Source of the DNA: an uncultured Oscillospiraceae bacterium
GTDB taxonomy: Bacteria > Bacillota > Clostridia > Oscillospirales > Oscillospiraceae
Direction: 5' to 3'
DNA length: 20,771 nt
NCBI GenBank assembly: GCA_934643765.1
Contig: CAKUCT010000006.1
Coordinates: 1-20,771 of the forward strand
The notes under the pieces are model-generated. The model did not search any database and was not told where the DNA came from. It saw only the letters and a program-made list of their open reading frames with translations. The first letter of the stretch is position 1. Each line of letters starts with the position of its first letter. The translations under genes were made by a program, and so were the position numbers. Below are positions 1-6,180 of the stretch, one piece after another.

Positions 1-10
1 ATTGTTCGGC

Positions 11-18
11 ACCTCCTT
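11..18 (-). promoter_or_regulatory. Shine-Dalgarno site of a gene starting just left of the window
   Basis: On the minus strand this reads AAGGAGGT, a full consensus ribosome binding site. The next ten bases run to the window edge and end in AT. If the first base outside is G, an ATG would sit 8 nt from the site. The leftward promoter at 136-164 would supply the transcript. The gene itself is outside the window and cannot be identified. Confidence 0.6.
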
Positions 19-96
19 AAATCTTGCCTCCCTGTATGACCGCGTTCTATGGTAAATTTAGGCGACGCCGAAACTACAATGGCGCCAACGCGGCTG

Positions 97-122
97 AAAA
101 ACGGCATACGTATCCCGTTTTT
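97..122. promoter_or_regulatory. 26-bp near-perfect palindrome, possible operator
   Basis: The arms are AAAAACGG and CCGTTTTT around an ATACGTAT centre, with a single C-C mismatch on each side of the centre. It lies about 5-30 nt downstream of the predicted start of the leftward transcript from the 136-164 promoter, where a repressor operator would work as a roadblock. On the plus strand it also looks like a short terminator (stem plus T5), but no rightward gene ends here. The role is inferred from position and symmetry only. Confidence 0.4.
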
Positions 123-135
123 CGCAGGTGAAGTC

Positions 136-164
136 ATCATAGCACAAATAAAAGCGCAGGTCAA
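136..164 (-). promoter_or_regulatory. Leftward housekeeping (sigma-A type) promoter
   Basis: On the minus strand a -35 TTGACC (164-159) and a -10 TATGAT (141-136) are separated by 17 bp. The predicted start is near 129, leaving a leader of about 128 nt that contains the palindrome at 97-122 and the ribosome binding site at 11-18. Confidence 0.7.
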
Positions 165-203
165 CAAAAAATTTGAAATTCAGACGGGAAATTTTGCCTT
201 GGA

Positions 204-232
204 TTGCCTTTCGGTTAAAAAAGTGTTACAAT
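204..232 (+). promoter_or_regulatory. Promoter of the ruvX cluster
   Basis: The -35 is TTGCCT (204-209) and the -10 is TACAAT (227-232), with a 17-bp spacer. The -10 is extended by TG one base upstream. The predicted start near 239 gives ruvX a leader of about 40 nt. This also argues against any longer ruvX reading frame that begins before the promoter. Confidence 0.7.
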
Positions 233-279
233 ATCAAAAAATACAAAGCGGCGCGCCTGCGCCGGAACGGAGCATGGAC

Positions 280-702
280 ATGAAAATTATGGCGATCGAT
301 CTGGGAGATGCGCGCACAGGCGTGGCTGTCTCCGACGCGCTGGGGATGCTGACGGGCTCGACGAGCGTGATTGAGTCCTGGAACAAGGATAAAACCGTGC
401 AGCTGGTGGCGGAGGCCTACCGGAAATCCGGGGCAGAGCGGCTGGTGATGGGCTTCCCGCGCAATATGGACGGCACGGAGGGGCCGCGGGCTGATCTTTA
501 CCGCGAATTTGCGGCCAAATTGGAGGAACTTCTCGGTGAGAAGATCGTCTTATGGGATGAACGGCGCACCACGATTGAAGCGCACCAGATTTTATCCGAC
601 AACAATTACCACGGCAAGAAACGCAAAAAAACCGTCGACGCCGTGGCGGCGTCCCTCATTCTGGAAGGGTACCTCAATTATCTTCGCACACACAAGGAGT
701 AA
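280..702 (+). CDS. ruvX: RuvX/YqgF family protein (putative pre-16S rRNA nuclease / Holliday junction resolvase-like)
   Basis: The protein is 140 residues with an RNase H-like fold, a family implicated in maturation of the 16S rRNA 5' end. Visible family motifs are the N-terminal MAIDLGDARTGVAVSD with the first catalytic Asp, VMGFPRNMDGTEG, the LWDERRTT acidic motif and the C-terminal KKTVDAVAASLILEGYL with another catalytic Asp. Length matches the usual 135-150 residues. The ATG at 280 is chosen because GGAG at 269-272 lies 7 nt upstream; the in-frame ATG at 274 is too close to it. The frame stays open upstream to 49 but crosses the promoter. In Bacillus ruvX sits beside a DUF1292 gene; here the DUF1292 gene is about 6 kb away on the other strand. 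A DUF2461 gene follows after 8 nt. Confidence 0.93.
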   Translation: MKIMAIDLGDARTGVAVSDALGMLTGSTSVIESWNKDKTVQLVAEAYRKSGAERLVMGFPRNMDGTEGPRADLYREFAAKLEELLGEKIVLWDERRTTIEAHQILSDNNYHGKKRKKTVDAVAASLILEGYLNYLRTHKE

Positions 703-710
703 CAGAGCAG

Positions 711-1373
711 ATGTTTACAGGCTACAGCGACAAAACCGTGGATTTTTTCTGGGATATCCGCTTCAATAATTCAAGAGAGTGGTTCCACCCCAGAAAAGAG
801 CAGTTCAACGAATACATTATGGACCCGACGAAGGAGCTCTCCGGCGAGCTCTATACCTGGCTGACGGAGCATTACCCGCAGCTGCAGATGAATCTGCACA
901 TTTCAAAGATTTATCGCGACGCACGCAGGCTCTTCGGCCGCGGGCCGCTGAAGGACAACATCTGGTTCTCGTTCCAGAACGAGATTGAGGGCCGGGCGAA
1001 CGCGCCGTGTTTGTGGTTTGAGCTCGGCTGCGAGGGATATGGCTACGGCTTTGGCTATTGGTGCGAGCCGGCCGCGGCGGCCAGATTCCGCAAGCTTGCC
1101 GACCAGAATCCGAAGGAGCTGGAGGCGCTGGCAAAAAAGCTGGATGCGCAGGATATTTTCACGCTCCAGGGGCCGGAGTATGCAAGGCCCAAGGGACACG
1201 CGGACGATTGCTTGACGCACTGGTACAACCGCCGGTCGTTCTCCATTTCCTGCGAGCGGAACTATGACGCGCTGTCCTATTCCAGAGAGCTTCTGGACGC
1301 CGTGAAGGAAGCCTACACGTTTTTGATGCCGTACTATCAGTACTTCGACAAATCCTACCGCATGGCAGATTAA
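711..1373 (+). CDS. DUF2461 domain-containing protein
   Basis: The 220-residue protein matches the DUF2461 (TIGR02453-type) family, whose biochemical function is unknown. Recognisable features are the N-terminal FFWDIRFNNSREWFHPRK, the central IYRDARRLFGRGPLKDN block (family members usually have RDxRFSxDKxPyK here) and the C-terminal aromatic stretch. It is a soluble cytoplasmic protein with no signal or membrane segment. The start at ATG 711 is 11 nt after GGAG at 696-699, inside the end of ruvX, so the two genes are probably co-transcribed and perhaps translationally coupled. A lipoprotein gene follows after 35 nt. Confidence 0.85.
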   Translation: MFTGYSDKTVDFFWDIRFNNSREWFHPRKEQFNEYIMDPTKELSGELYTWLTEHYPQLQMNLHISKIYRDARRLFGRGPLKDNIWFSFQNEIEGRANAPCLWFELGCEGYGYGFGYWCEPAAAARFRKLADQNPKELEALAKKLDAQDIFTLQGPEYARPKGHADDCLTHWYNRRSFSISCERNYDALSYSRELLDAVKEAYTFLMPYYQYFDKSYRMAD

Positions 1374-1408
1374 AGCTGCGCGGCAGGGACGGCGGAAAGG
1401 GGTCAGAT

Positions 1409-2002
1409 ATGAAAAAACGAATCTCGCTTTTCCTATTGGCGGCGCTTGTTATCGTGAGCCTCTGCGCCTGCGCAGAAAAGCAAGCGCAAAACGCATCGGA
1501 GCCCTATTCTGTTGCGCGGGAGGGAGCAGTCTACACCGTCACACCGATTGACAACGACAAGGGGACAATTTCCGACGGCACGAATACCTATTCCTATCGC
1601 TATGGTTCTGCCGGTAATGGCTACAGCGTGACATTCACCTATCCGGACGGCGAGACATACACATGGATGCAGAATGGGAGCGCGTCCAGTGGCGCAACGT
1701 TTTCAAGTGGCTCGGCAAGTCTGAACTATGACCCGGACAAATACCCGGACGGTATGACGCTCCAGCGCGTTCTGGCTCATTCGCCATCGGCAAAGCCGGA
1801 AGAGACGTCCAGCAAAAATGCGGGACTGATTTTCTTCCTGCTGGTGATCGGCGTTATCAACACTGCCTGGCCGCAGGCGGCGTGGTATCTGGAGACGGGC
1901 TGGAAGATCAAGGACGCCGAGCCGTCGGACGCGGCGCTGGGCTGGAACCGCGGCGTTGGGATTATACTGCTTGTGATTGCGGCGGTTATGATAATTGTTT
2001 AA
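1409..2002 (+). CDS. Predicted lipoprotein with C-terminal DUF6199-like membrane segments
   Basis: The 197-residue protein begins with a lipoprotein signal peptide (KKR, a hydrophobic core at residues 5-18, and the lipobox LCAC with lipidated Cys21). A polar Ser/Thr/Tyr-rich extracytoplasmic region (about 25-130) contains YTVTPIDNDKGTISDGTNTY and a similar second half, suggesting a beta-rich domain. The C-terminal 60 residues form two hydrophobic helices (about 137-150 and 178-197) around WYLETGWKIKDAEPSD. That short motif resembles the small DUF6199 membrane module; this match is from memory and only moderate. The start is supported by GGAAAGGGG just upstream. No enzymatic function can be inferred. 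Confidence 0.7.
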   Translation: MKKRISLFLLAALVIVSLCACAEKQAQNASEPYSVAREGAVYTVTPIDNDKGTISDGTNTYSYRYGSAGNGYSVTFTYPDGETYTWMQNGSASSGATFSSGSASLNYDPDKYPDGMTLQRVLAHSPSAKPEETSSKNAGLIFFLLVIGVINTAWPQAAWYLETGWKIKDAEPSDAALGWNRGVGIILLVIAAVMIIV

Positions 2003-2059
2003 AACTACGCAGATTTCTGCGTTGATATAGAGATTCTTTCAAGAAAGGGGCTGGTCCGT

Positions 2060-2149
2060 ATGAAAATGACAGTCAACCAGTTTACACAGAATTATAGCGT
2101 AAAAAAATGGAGGAATCTTTATGAAAACAATCACCCTTCGTCCGATTGA
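2060..2149 (+). other. Possible 29-codon upstream reading frame overlapping the acetyltransferase start
   Basis: An ATG at 2060 is preceded by AAAGGGG (2044-2050). It opens a 29-codon frame that ends with TGA at 2147-2149, overlapping the first 29 nt of the acetyltransferase gene in a different frame. The peptide begins MKMTVNQFTQNYSVKKWRN and resembles nothing I know. It could be a leader peptide that couples or tunes translation of the downstream gene, or a chance frame. The ribosome binding site is the only support. Confidence 0.25.
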
Positions 2150-2579
2150 CGAGTCAAATTTTATTGCCTGCTTCAACCTGGCGCTGGCGCCGAAGCAGGA
2201 ACGCTTCGTATCCCATCCCATTCGCAGTCTGGCCCAGGCGTATGTCTACCGCGACCAGTGCCAGCCGTTCGGCATTTATGACGGCGAGACGATGGTTGGC
2301 TACGTGATGGTCATCTATGACTATGACGAGGAATGCTACAACATCTGGCACATGATGATCGACAAGGCGCAGCAGAGAAAAGGCTACGGAAAGGCGGCCA
2401 TGCAGCGTGTGCTGGCATATATCCGGACGAAACCGTTTGGCGCCTCCGATACGGTGCTTCTGACCTGCAGCCCGGAAAACACGGCTGCGATGCATCTGTA
2501 CGCGTCGCTTGGGTTCCGGGAAACCGGGAGAAGCGATGAAGACGAGGTGGAGCTTGGCCTCAGCCTCGCAGTATCATAA
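2121..2579 (+). CDS. GNAT family N-acetyltransferase, BltD/spermidine acetyltransferase-like
   Basis: The 152-residue protein has a GNAT fold and would transfer acetyl from acetyl-CoA to an amine. It opens with ITLRPIDESNF, carries IYDGETMVGYVMV and IWHMMIDKAQQRKGYGKAAM (strand 4 plus the Q/RxxGxG/A acetyl-CoA loop), and ends with LTCSPENTAAMHLYASLGFRETG, the usual C-terminal signature. The order and spacing resemble the spermine/spermidine acetyltransferase BltD of Bacillus, so a polyamine substrate is plausible but unproven. GGAGG at 2109-2113 sets the start. An extended -10-like TGATATAGA near 2023-2031 may be its own promoter. The gene ends at a strong bidirectional terminator. Confidence 0.85.
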   Translation: MKTITLRPIDESNFIACFNLALAPKQERFVSHPIRSLAQAYVYRDQCQPFGIYDGETMVGYVMVIYDYDEECYNIWHMMIDKAQQRKGYGKAAMQRVLAYIRTKPFGASDTVLLTCSPENTAAMHLYASLGFRETGRSDEDEVELGLSLAVS

Positions 2580-2586
2580 AAAAGCG

Positions 2587-2617
2587 GAGCTGGCAGAATT
2601 TCTGCCAGCTCTTTTTT
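2587..2617. terminator. Bidirectional intrinsic terminator between convergent genes
   Basis: An 11-bp perfect stem (GAGCTGGCAGA with TCTGCCAGCTC) has a 3-nt loop. It is followed by T6 on the plus strand and by a matching A-run upstream for the minus strand. It ends the rightward acetyltransferase transcript and the leftward TauE transcript, whose stop codon lies inside the T-run. Confidence 0.9.
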
Positions 2618-2993
2618 ATGCGGATTTCTGCGCTTTTCCCTTCAGAAATACCTCGCTGAGTCCCACTAAGACCAGGAAACCGCCAAATAGCTTCCGAAGA
2701 AGTGCCGTATCGACGCTGCCGGCGAGCATGGCGCCGGGGATCGCCGTCAGCCACCCGGCGATGGCGGCCGGGACGACTGATTTCCAGACGATCTGCTTGT
2801 TTTTTACATGAAAGATGAGCGAGCACACGGCGGTTGGCAGAAAGTACAGAAGATTGATGCCCTGCGCCGTGCGCTGCTCAACGGACAGCACGGCCGTCAG
2901 CCAGACCATCAGAAGCGATCCGCCGCCGATGCCGAAGCCTGAGAGCACGCCGCAGACGAGGCCAGCCGCGACGGCAGCCATGAAGATTAACAT
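2616..2993 (-). CDS. TauE/SafE family permease, C-terminal half-size subunit
   Basis: The 125-residue protein is very hydrophobic, with about four predicted membrane segments. It carries LSGFGIGGGSLLMVWL near its N-terminus, the glycine-rich repeat typical of TauE/SafE (anion/sulfite exporter) permeases. Full-length members are about 250 residues with two such repeats; this gene has one and the preceding gene has the other. Its ATG overlaps the end of that gene by 7 nt, indicating translational coupling and probably assembly of a two-subunit permease. The frames differ by -1 at the junction, so an old frameshift that split one gene is an alternative. The substrate is unknown. Confidence 0.82.
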   Translation of the reverse strand: MLIFMAAVAAGLVCGVLSGFGIGGGSLLMVWLTAVLSVEQRTAQGINLLYFLPTAVCSLIFHVKNKQIVWKSVVPAAIAGWLTAIPGAMLAGSVDTALLRKLFGGFLVLVGLSEVFLKGKAQKSA

Positions 2994-3355
2994 AAGATCA
3001 GCCTGACACCTCCAAACAGAATCAGTACGCCGAGCGCGATGTGCAGAAACCGGGCAGAGACCTTCTTAAACCAGAGCCCAGCCAGCACGCCGCCGCCCGC
3101 GCCGCCGATGAGATAGGGGAGGGCGGTTTTTAAATCCAGCGCGTCATTTTTCGCGTAGATCAGAAGCGACACGACGGTCAGCGGCAGGATGATGCTGATT
3201 GCAGACGAGAAGGCGGACTTGTCCTCCAGACCGACGAGCAGAATCAGAAGCGGCACGACGATCATGCCGCCGCCGGCGCCAAAAAAGCCGTTGACAAATC
3301 CGGCCAGACCGCCGGTGAGAAGACATTTCCACAGGGCAAAATTTGCTTGTTCCAT
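2987..3355 (-). CDS. TauE/SafE family permease, N-terminal half-size subunit
   Basis: The 122-residue membrane protein has about four hydrophobic segments and the glycine-rich repeat GFFGAGGGMIVVPLL near residues 23-37, diagnostic of TauE/SafE permeases. The start at 3355 is set by GGAGG at 3366-3362, 6 nt upstream; reading frames extending to 3484 would run through the terminator hairpin and into tcdA. The ribosome binding site lies in the 3' arm of the tcdA terminator hairpin (3356-3400), so translation from read-through transcripts would be blocked. It overlaps the second half-subunit gene by 7 nt. Confidence 0.85.
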   Translation of the reverse strand: MEQANFALWKCLLTGGLAGFVNGFFGAGGGMIVVPLLILLVGLEDKSAFSSAISIILPLTVVSLLIYAKNDALDLKTALPYLIGGAGGGVLAGLWFKKVSARFLHIALGVLILFGGVRLILC

Positions 3356-3400
3356 AAAAAACCTCCACCTCAAAACGTGCTTAGTTTTGACAGTGGAGGT
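3356..3400 (-). terminator. Terminator hairpin of tcdA whose 3' arm is the ribosome binding site of the next gene
   Basis: On the minus strand ACCTCCAC plus TCAAAAC pair with GTTTTGA plus GTGGAGGT, a 15-bp stem with a small internal loop and the 7-nt loop TAAGCAC. It is followed by T6 (3361-3356), so it has full intrinsic terminator form. The GTGGAGGT arm contains the GGAGG used by the TauE gene, whose ATG starts right after the T-run at 3355. The hairpin can therefore both terminate tcdA transcripts and mask TauE translation. Confidence 0.8.
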
Positions 3401-3405
3401 GCTTT

Positions 3406-4140
3406 TTATGCTTCTGCGCCGGTTTCCGGCGCACGCTTGAGAAGTGACTGGACAATGTAGCCCGCGATCATCATCCCCGCGCACGGCGGCACCCAGGAGA
3501 CGGAGCCCGGCGGCGTGCGCGTCTCATTCTCGCTGCCCGGGAGTTTCTGCGGCTTCAAAGGGAGCTCTGTGCTGGTCAGAACGGTGTGATGGTGAATGCC
3601 GCGCAGCCGGAGCTCTCTGCGCATGACCTTTGCCAGCGGGCAGCCGGAGGTCTTGCTCAGATCGGTAATCATAAATTTGGAGGGGTCCAGGCGGTTGCCG
3701 GTGCCCATGGAGCTGATGATCGGCACGCCGCGCGAGACGGCCGTTTCGATGAGGTCTATCTTGCTGCGCGTGGAGTCGATGCAGTCAGCGATGTAATCAA
3801 AGCCAAGGCAGAAGAAGTCTTCCCGGTGCTCCGGCTCATAGAAGACAGGCAGCTGCGTTACGCGGCACGCGGGGTTAATATCGCGGATACGCGCGGCCAT
3901 GACGGCGGTCTTTGGCTGTCCGAGGTTGGAGTGCAGCGCAATGAGCTGGCGGTTGAGATTGGTGAGCGAGATGGCGTCGTGGTCAATGAGCGTGATCGCG
4001 CCGACACCGGCGCGGGCCAGCGCTTCGGCGGTAAAGCTGCCGACGCCGCCGACGCCGAATACCGCGACATGGCTTGCGGCAAGGATATCGATTGCGGCGC
4101 CTCCCAGCAGCATCCGTTCCCGGTCAAATTGCGTTTCCAA
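3406..4140 (-). CDS. tcdA: tRNA threonylcarbamoyladenosine dehydratase (TcdA/YrvM, ThiF/E1-like)
   Basis: The 244-residue protein is an E1-like ATP-dependent enzyme that cyclises t6A at tRNA position 37. It starts with ETQFDRERMLLGG, then VAVFGVGGVGSFTAEALARAG (nucleotide-binding loop), LIDHDAISLTNLNRQL (the D-x-D and N-x-N-R-Q adenylation motif), DYIADCIDSTRSK, and the C-terminal GSVSWVPPCAGMMIAGYI, typical of the YrvM/YgdL branch. No ATG fits. The start is TTG at 4140 because GGGAGG lies 7 nt upstream; the frame also stays open a few codons further to another TTG that lacks a site. A perfect 7-bp hairpin (3416-3432) falls in the last codons, before the terminator shared with the TauE gene. 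Confidence 0.92.
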   Translation of the reverse strand: METQFDRERMLLGGAAIDILAASHVAVFGVGGVGSFTAEALARAGVGAITLIDHDAISLTNLNRQLIALHSNLGQPKTAVMAARIRDINPACRVTQLPVFYEPEHREDFFCLGFDYIADCIDSTRSKIDLIETAVSRGVPIISSMGTGNRLDPSKFMITDLSKTSGCPLAKVMRRELRLRGIHHHTVLTSTELPLKPQKLPGSENETRTPPGSVSWVPPCAGMMIAGYIVQSLLKRAPETGAEA

Positions 4141-4162
4141 TATAGTTCCTCCCGTGTAAGAC

Positions 4163-4186
4163 AAGAGCCGCCTTGCGGCGGCTCTT
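4163..4186 (-). terminator. Terminator hairpin downstream of the foldase gene
   Basis: A 10-bp perfect stem (AAGAGCCGCC with GGCGGCTCTT) is closed by a GCAA tetraloop. The T-tract that follows on the minus strand is weak (TTGTCTTA), so termination is probably incomplete. Read-through would provide tcdA expression, because the tcdA ribosome binding site begins only about 12 nt later and no separate promoter is visible. Confidence 0.65.
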
Positions 4187-4200
4187 TCATCGTTGTGTGT

Positions 4201-5694
4201 TTATTTCGTGACAAAGCGCATGCCGAACGAAGCGGTCTCATAGCTCACGCCGTCGGTGGTGTCGGACAGCCAGGTGTTGTAGGCGTCGCTGCGCTGTGCG
4301 TCTTCGACGAGCTTCAGACGGTAGTTCGTGCCGAAGCCGGAGAAGTACATGACGTGCCAGCCGTAGTCGGTTTCAATCACGTCCACGTCGCCGGCCTGAC
4401 GGCTCTCGTCGAAGGCCCAGTCGTTGAAGTTTGTGACCATCTGGCCCGGGGTGATGTCTTCATAACGGGCAGCTTCCGCAGCTGTGCCGTCTGCGTAAGC
4501 GGCGTCGCCGATGGCGGCGAAGGCTTCTTCGGTGTGTTCGCCGGCTTCATACTCGGCCAGCAGTTTGTCAGCAGTTTCCTTGGCGGCAGCCATGGCCTCT
4601 TCGTCGGTGGTGTCAGAGACGGAAATCAGGATGTGGCGCACGTTCGGCAGCGCGAAGTCGTGGTCGCGGCGGGCTTCAAAAATGGCGATGTAGTAAACGC
4701 CGTTGGACTCGATGCACGTAGCGTCGCCAGGCTGACGCGCGCTGTCGAACAGCCAGTCGGAAAGCGCGGTCTCAGTGTGCGAGACGTCGGTGCGCAGCGT
4801 GTAGTCATCGTCTGCGTAGGAGTCCTTGGTGGCCTCGGACGCATGGTCATAGGCGGCCTTGATGAACGCTTCGTCACCCTCTTCTGCGGCAGCCAGCATT
4901 TCATCGGCAGCGGTCTGCTTGAGCTCGGCGAGCTTGTCCTCGTCCTCTTCGTCAAACAGAGAGTCGGTCACGTTGAACACGCGGTAGTCCACGCCGTCAT
5001 AGGCGTTGGGATCGGCGTTGTAGGTGTCCATCAGCTCGGTCTCGGTGTAGACGGGCTTGTTGTAGACTTCCTGGGAATAGTTGTTGGCGATGGTCGTGAT
5101 CTCCAGGAACTCGCGGAAGTTCTTCTCGTTGCAGCCCGTGCCGTACATGGCGGCAATGTAGCCGTTCACATTGGAGTAGCCGTAGTACGTGCCATAGATG
5201 CTGAGGTTGGAGATGGTCGCATCAATGTTCGAAGCGTCATCGTCAGAGAGCGAAGCACCGTTTGCCAGAGCTTCGTCATAGATGGCATAGATCTGGGTGG
5301 CGTTGTTCAGGCCCTGCTCAATGAAGTTGTCAGCCCAGGTGACGCCGGCTTCTTCATCATAATACTGCTCGTCGAGCGGGGTGTTGGTGTCAATGATGTA
5401 GCTGAGCATGTCGCCATACTGGCTGCTCATGCTGTTGTAGGCTTCCTTATAGAAATAATTCACCATGGCGGGCGTCAGCTTGTGATTGCCCACGGTCGCG
5501 GCGGTTGTGTGGCTTGCGAAATAACCGCTGGTCAGCATGGAGAAAAATGTGACGACGGCAATTACCAGGACAAGGCAGATGATGCCAATGGTCCATTTCA
5601 GACCCTTGCTCATCCCCTTTTTGGCGGGGGTGACGGAAGCTTCGCCGGAAGCAGACTGCTCCTTGCGCTTGTTCTTTTCGCGCGATGCGCTCAT
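4201..5694 (-). CDS. Membrane-anchored PrsA/SurA-like foldase with parvulin-type (PPIC) domains
   Basis: The 497-residue protein has a charged cytoplasmic N-terminus, one membrane anchor (about 34-56), then a SurA/PrsA-like N-terminal chaperone region (about 60-225). Two parvulin-like units follow. The second (about 350-452) has the canonical VRHILISV and ends with TDYGWHVMYFSG. The first (about 233-341) starts VDYRVFNV and ends NGVYYIAIFEA, lacking the RHI signature. It probably helps fold exported proteins outside the membrane. There is no lipobox, unlike Bacillus PrsA. The region 155-300 is rich in Asp/Glu. AGAGGA lies 10 nt before the ATG at 5694, and the promoter at 5751-5779 serves the gene. 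Confidence 0.85.
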   Translation of the reverse strand: MSASREKNKRKEQSASGEASVTPAKKGMSKGLKWTIGIICLVLVIAVVTFFSMLTSGYFASHTTAATVGNHKLTPAMVNYFYKEAYNSMSSQYGDMLSYIIDTNTPLDEQYYDEEAGVTWADNFIEQGLNNATQIYAIYDEALANGASLSDDDASNIDATISNLSIYGTYYGYSNVNGYIAAMYGTGCNEKNFREFLEITTIANNYSQEVYNKPVYTETELMDTYNADPNAYDGVDYRVFNVTDSLFDEEDEDKLAELKQTAADEMLAAAEEGDEAFIKAAYDHASEATKDSYADDDYTLRTDVSHTETALSDWLFDSARQPGDATCIESNGVYYIAIFEARRDHDFALPNVRHILISVSDTTDEEAMAAAKETADKLLAEYEAGEHTEEAFAAIGDAAYADGTAAEAARYEDITPGQMVTNFNDWAFDESRQAGDVDVIETDYGWHVMYFSGFGTNYRLKLVEDAQRSDAYNTWLSDTTDGVSYETASFGMRFVTK

Positions 5695-5750
5695 TCAGGA
5701 TCATTCCTCTCGTGTATTCTTACGTTTCGCCCGCAGGCGATACAACCCGT

Positions 5751-5779
5751 ATTATACAGAAAAAGCCACGTACTTGCAA
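5751..5779 (-). promoter_or_regulatory. Promoter of the foldase gene
   Basis: On the minus strand a -35 TTGCAA (5779-5774) and a perfect -10 TATAAT (5756-5751) are separated by 17 bp. The predicted start near 5744 leaves a leader of about 50 nt. The same hexamer pair and spacing occur in front of murD at 18641-18669. Confidence 0.85.
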
Positions 5780-5870
5780 GCGTTTCTTTCGGAAATTCAA
5801 AAATTCGTAATCTTTCCGGATTTTGCCCGGAAATTAAGCAAAAAAGAAATGCCGCAGGCCAAAGCTCTCG

Positions 5871-5923
5871 GCAGAGTTCGCGGTACGCGCGCCGCGCAAA
5901 AATTATGCGCGCGGCGAGGTGCA
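5871..5923 (+). repeat. Partial copy of the clpE-flanking hairpin element
   Basis: Two blocks match the element at 14968-15147. GCAGAGTTCGCG (5871-5882) is identical to 14973-14984. The core at 5901-5923, starting AATTATGCGCG and ending GGCGAGGTGCA, matches 15088-15111 apart from one indel and a few substitutions. The middle blocks seen in the long copy (ACATTCC, GTGTGGAATT and their hairpins) are absent, so this is a short or decayed member. GCCGCGC and GCGCGGC flank the core's AT-rich stretch and can pair. It directly abuts the terminator of the non-coding RNA on the opposite strand. Confidence 0.55.
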
Positions 5924-5952
5924 AAAAATCGCGGAAGGTTTGCCTGCCGCGA
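5923..5952 (-). terminator. Intrinsic terminator of the non-coding RNA
   Basis: On the minus strand TCGCGG pairs with CCGCGA, and an inner 3-bp stem closes a 4-nt loop after a single mismatch. T6 (5928-5923) follows. No protein gene precedes it on this strand closer than the DUF1292 gene at 6181, so it marks the 3' end of an RNA transcribed from about 6165. Confidence 0.75.
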
Positions 5953-6165
5953 GATATAGATATCCCCGCGAAAGCCGTGCGACTCCAATTATAACCTGCA
6001 CGAATGGGCAGGTGGGTTGCCTCTCCAGTGCTTCACTGCTTCCAACGTCCACCACCGGTCAAAGCCGTGGGCGGGAGGCCTGCAATCGACACAGGAAGTT
6101 TTCCGGCATCCCCTAGTTATAATGTGGGTTTAAGTGGAGCCGTCACGCACCCCGCAGGGAAAACA
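5923..6165 (-). ncRNA. Structured non-coding RNA of unassigned family
   Basis: This gene-free stretch folds into a closed structure. The closing stem has four paired blocks: 6159-6153 with 5970-5964, 6147-6144 with 5979-5976, 6139-6135 with 5987-5983, and 6123-6116 with 5995-5988 (ATTATAAC with GTTATAAT). One strand carries an 11-nt bulge. Inside are a hairpin 6012-6008/5999-5995, a stem 6112-6105/6021-6014, and hairpins at 6095-6079 and 6038-6026. The strand is chosen from the intrinsic terminator at 5952-5923. A possible -10 CATAAT (6177-6172) would start the RNA near 6165, giving about 240 nt. Size and branching remind me of the raiA motif class. 6S RNA is another candidate because Bacillus 6S-1 lies next to yrvM/tcdA, but 6S is normally an unbranched rod. 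Neither is confirmed. Confidence 0.6.
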
Positions 6166-6180
6166 TGACAGATTATGAAC

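Noticed and set aside
49..279. N-terminal extension of ruvX
   Set aside because: It crosses two promoters and a palindrome and lacks family similarity. A good ribosome binding site precedes 280.
5953..5990. tmRNA 5' end (minus strand has a run resembling ACGGCTTTCGCGGGG)
   Set aside because: There is no tRNA-Ala-like acceptor/TpsiC arm or tag reading frame, and the sequence is explained by the closing stem of the other RNA.
3586..5994. An 802-codon plus-strand open frame
   Set aside because: It lies antisense to tcdA and the foldase gene, both of which show clear family motifs, ribosome binding sites and terminators. Its translation is Val/Gly-rich and featureless, as expected for the opposite strand of GC-rich genes.
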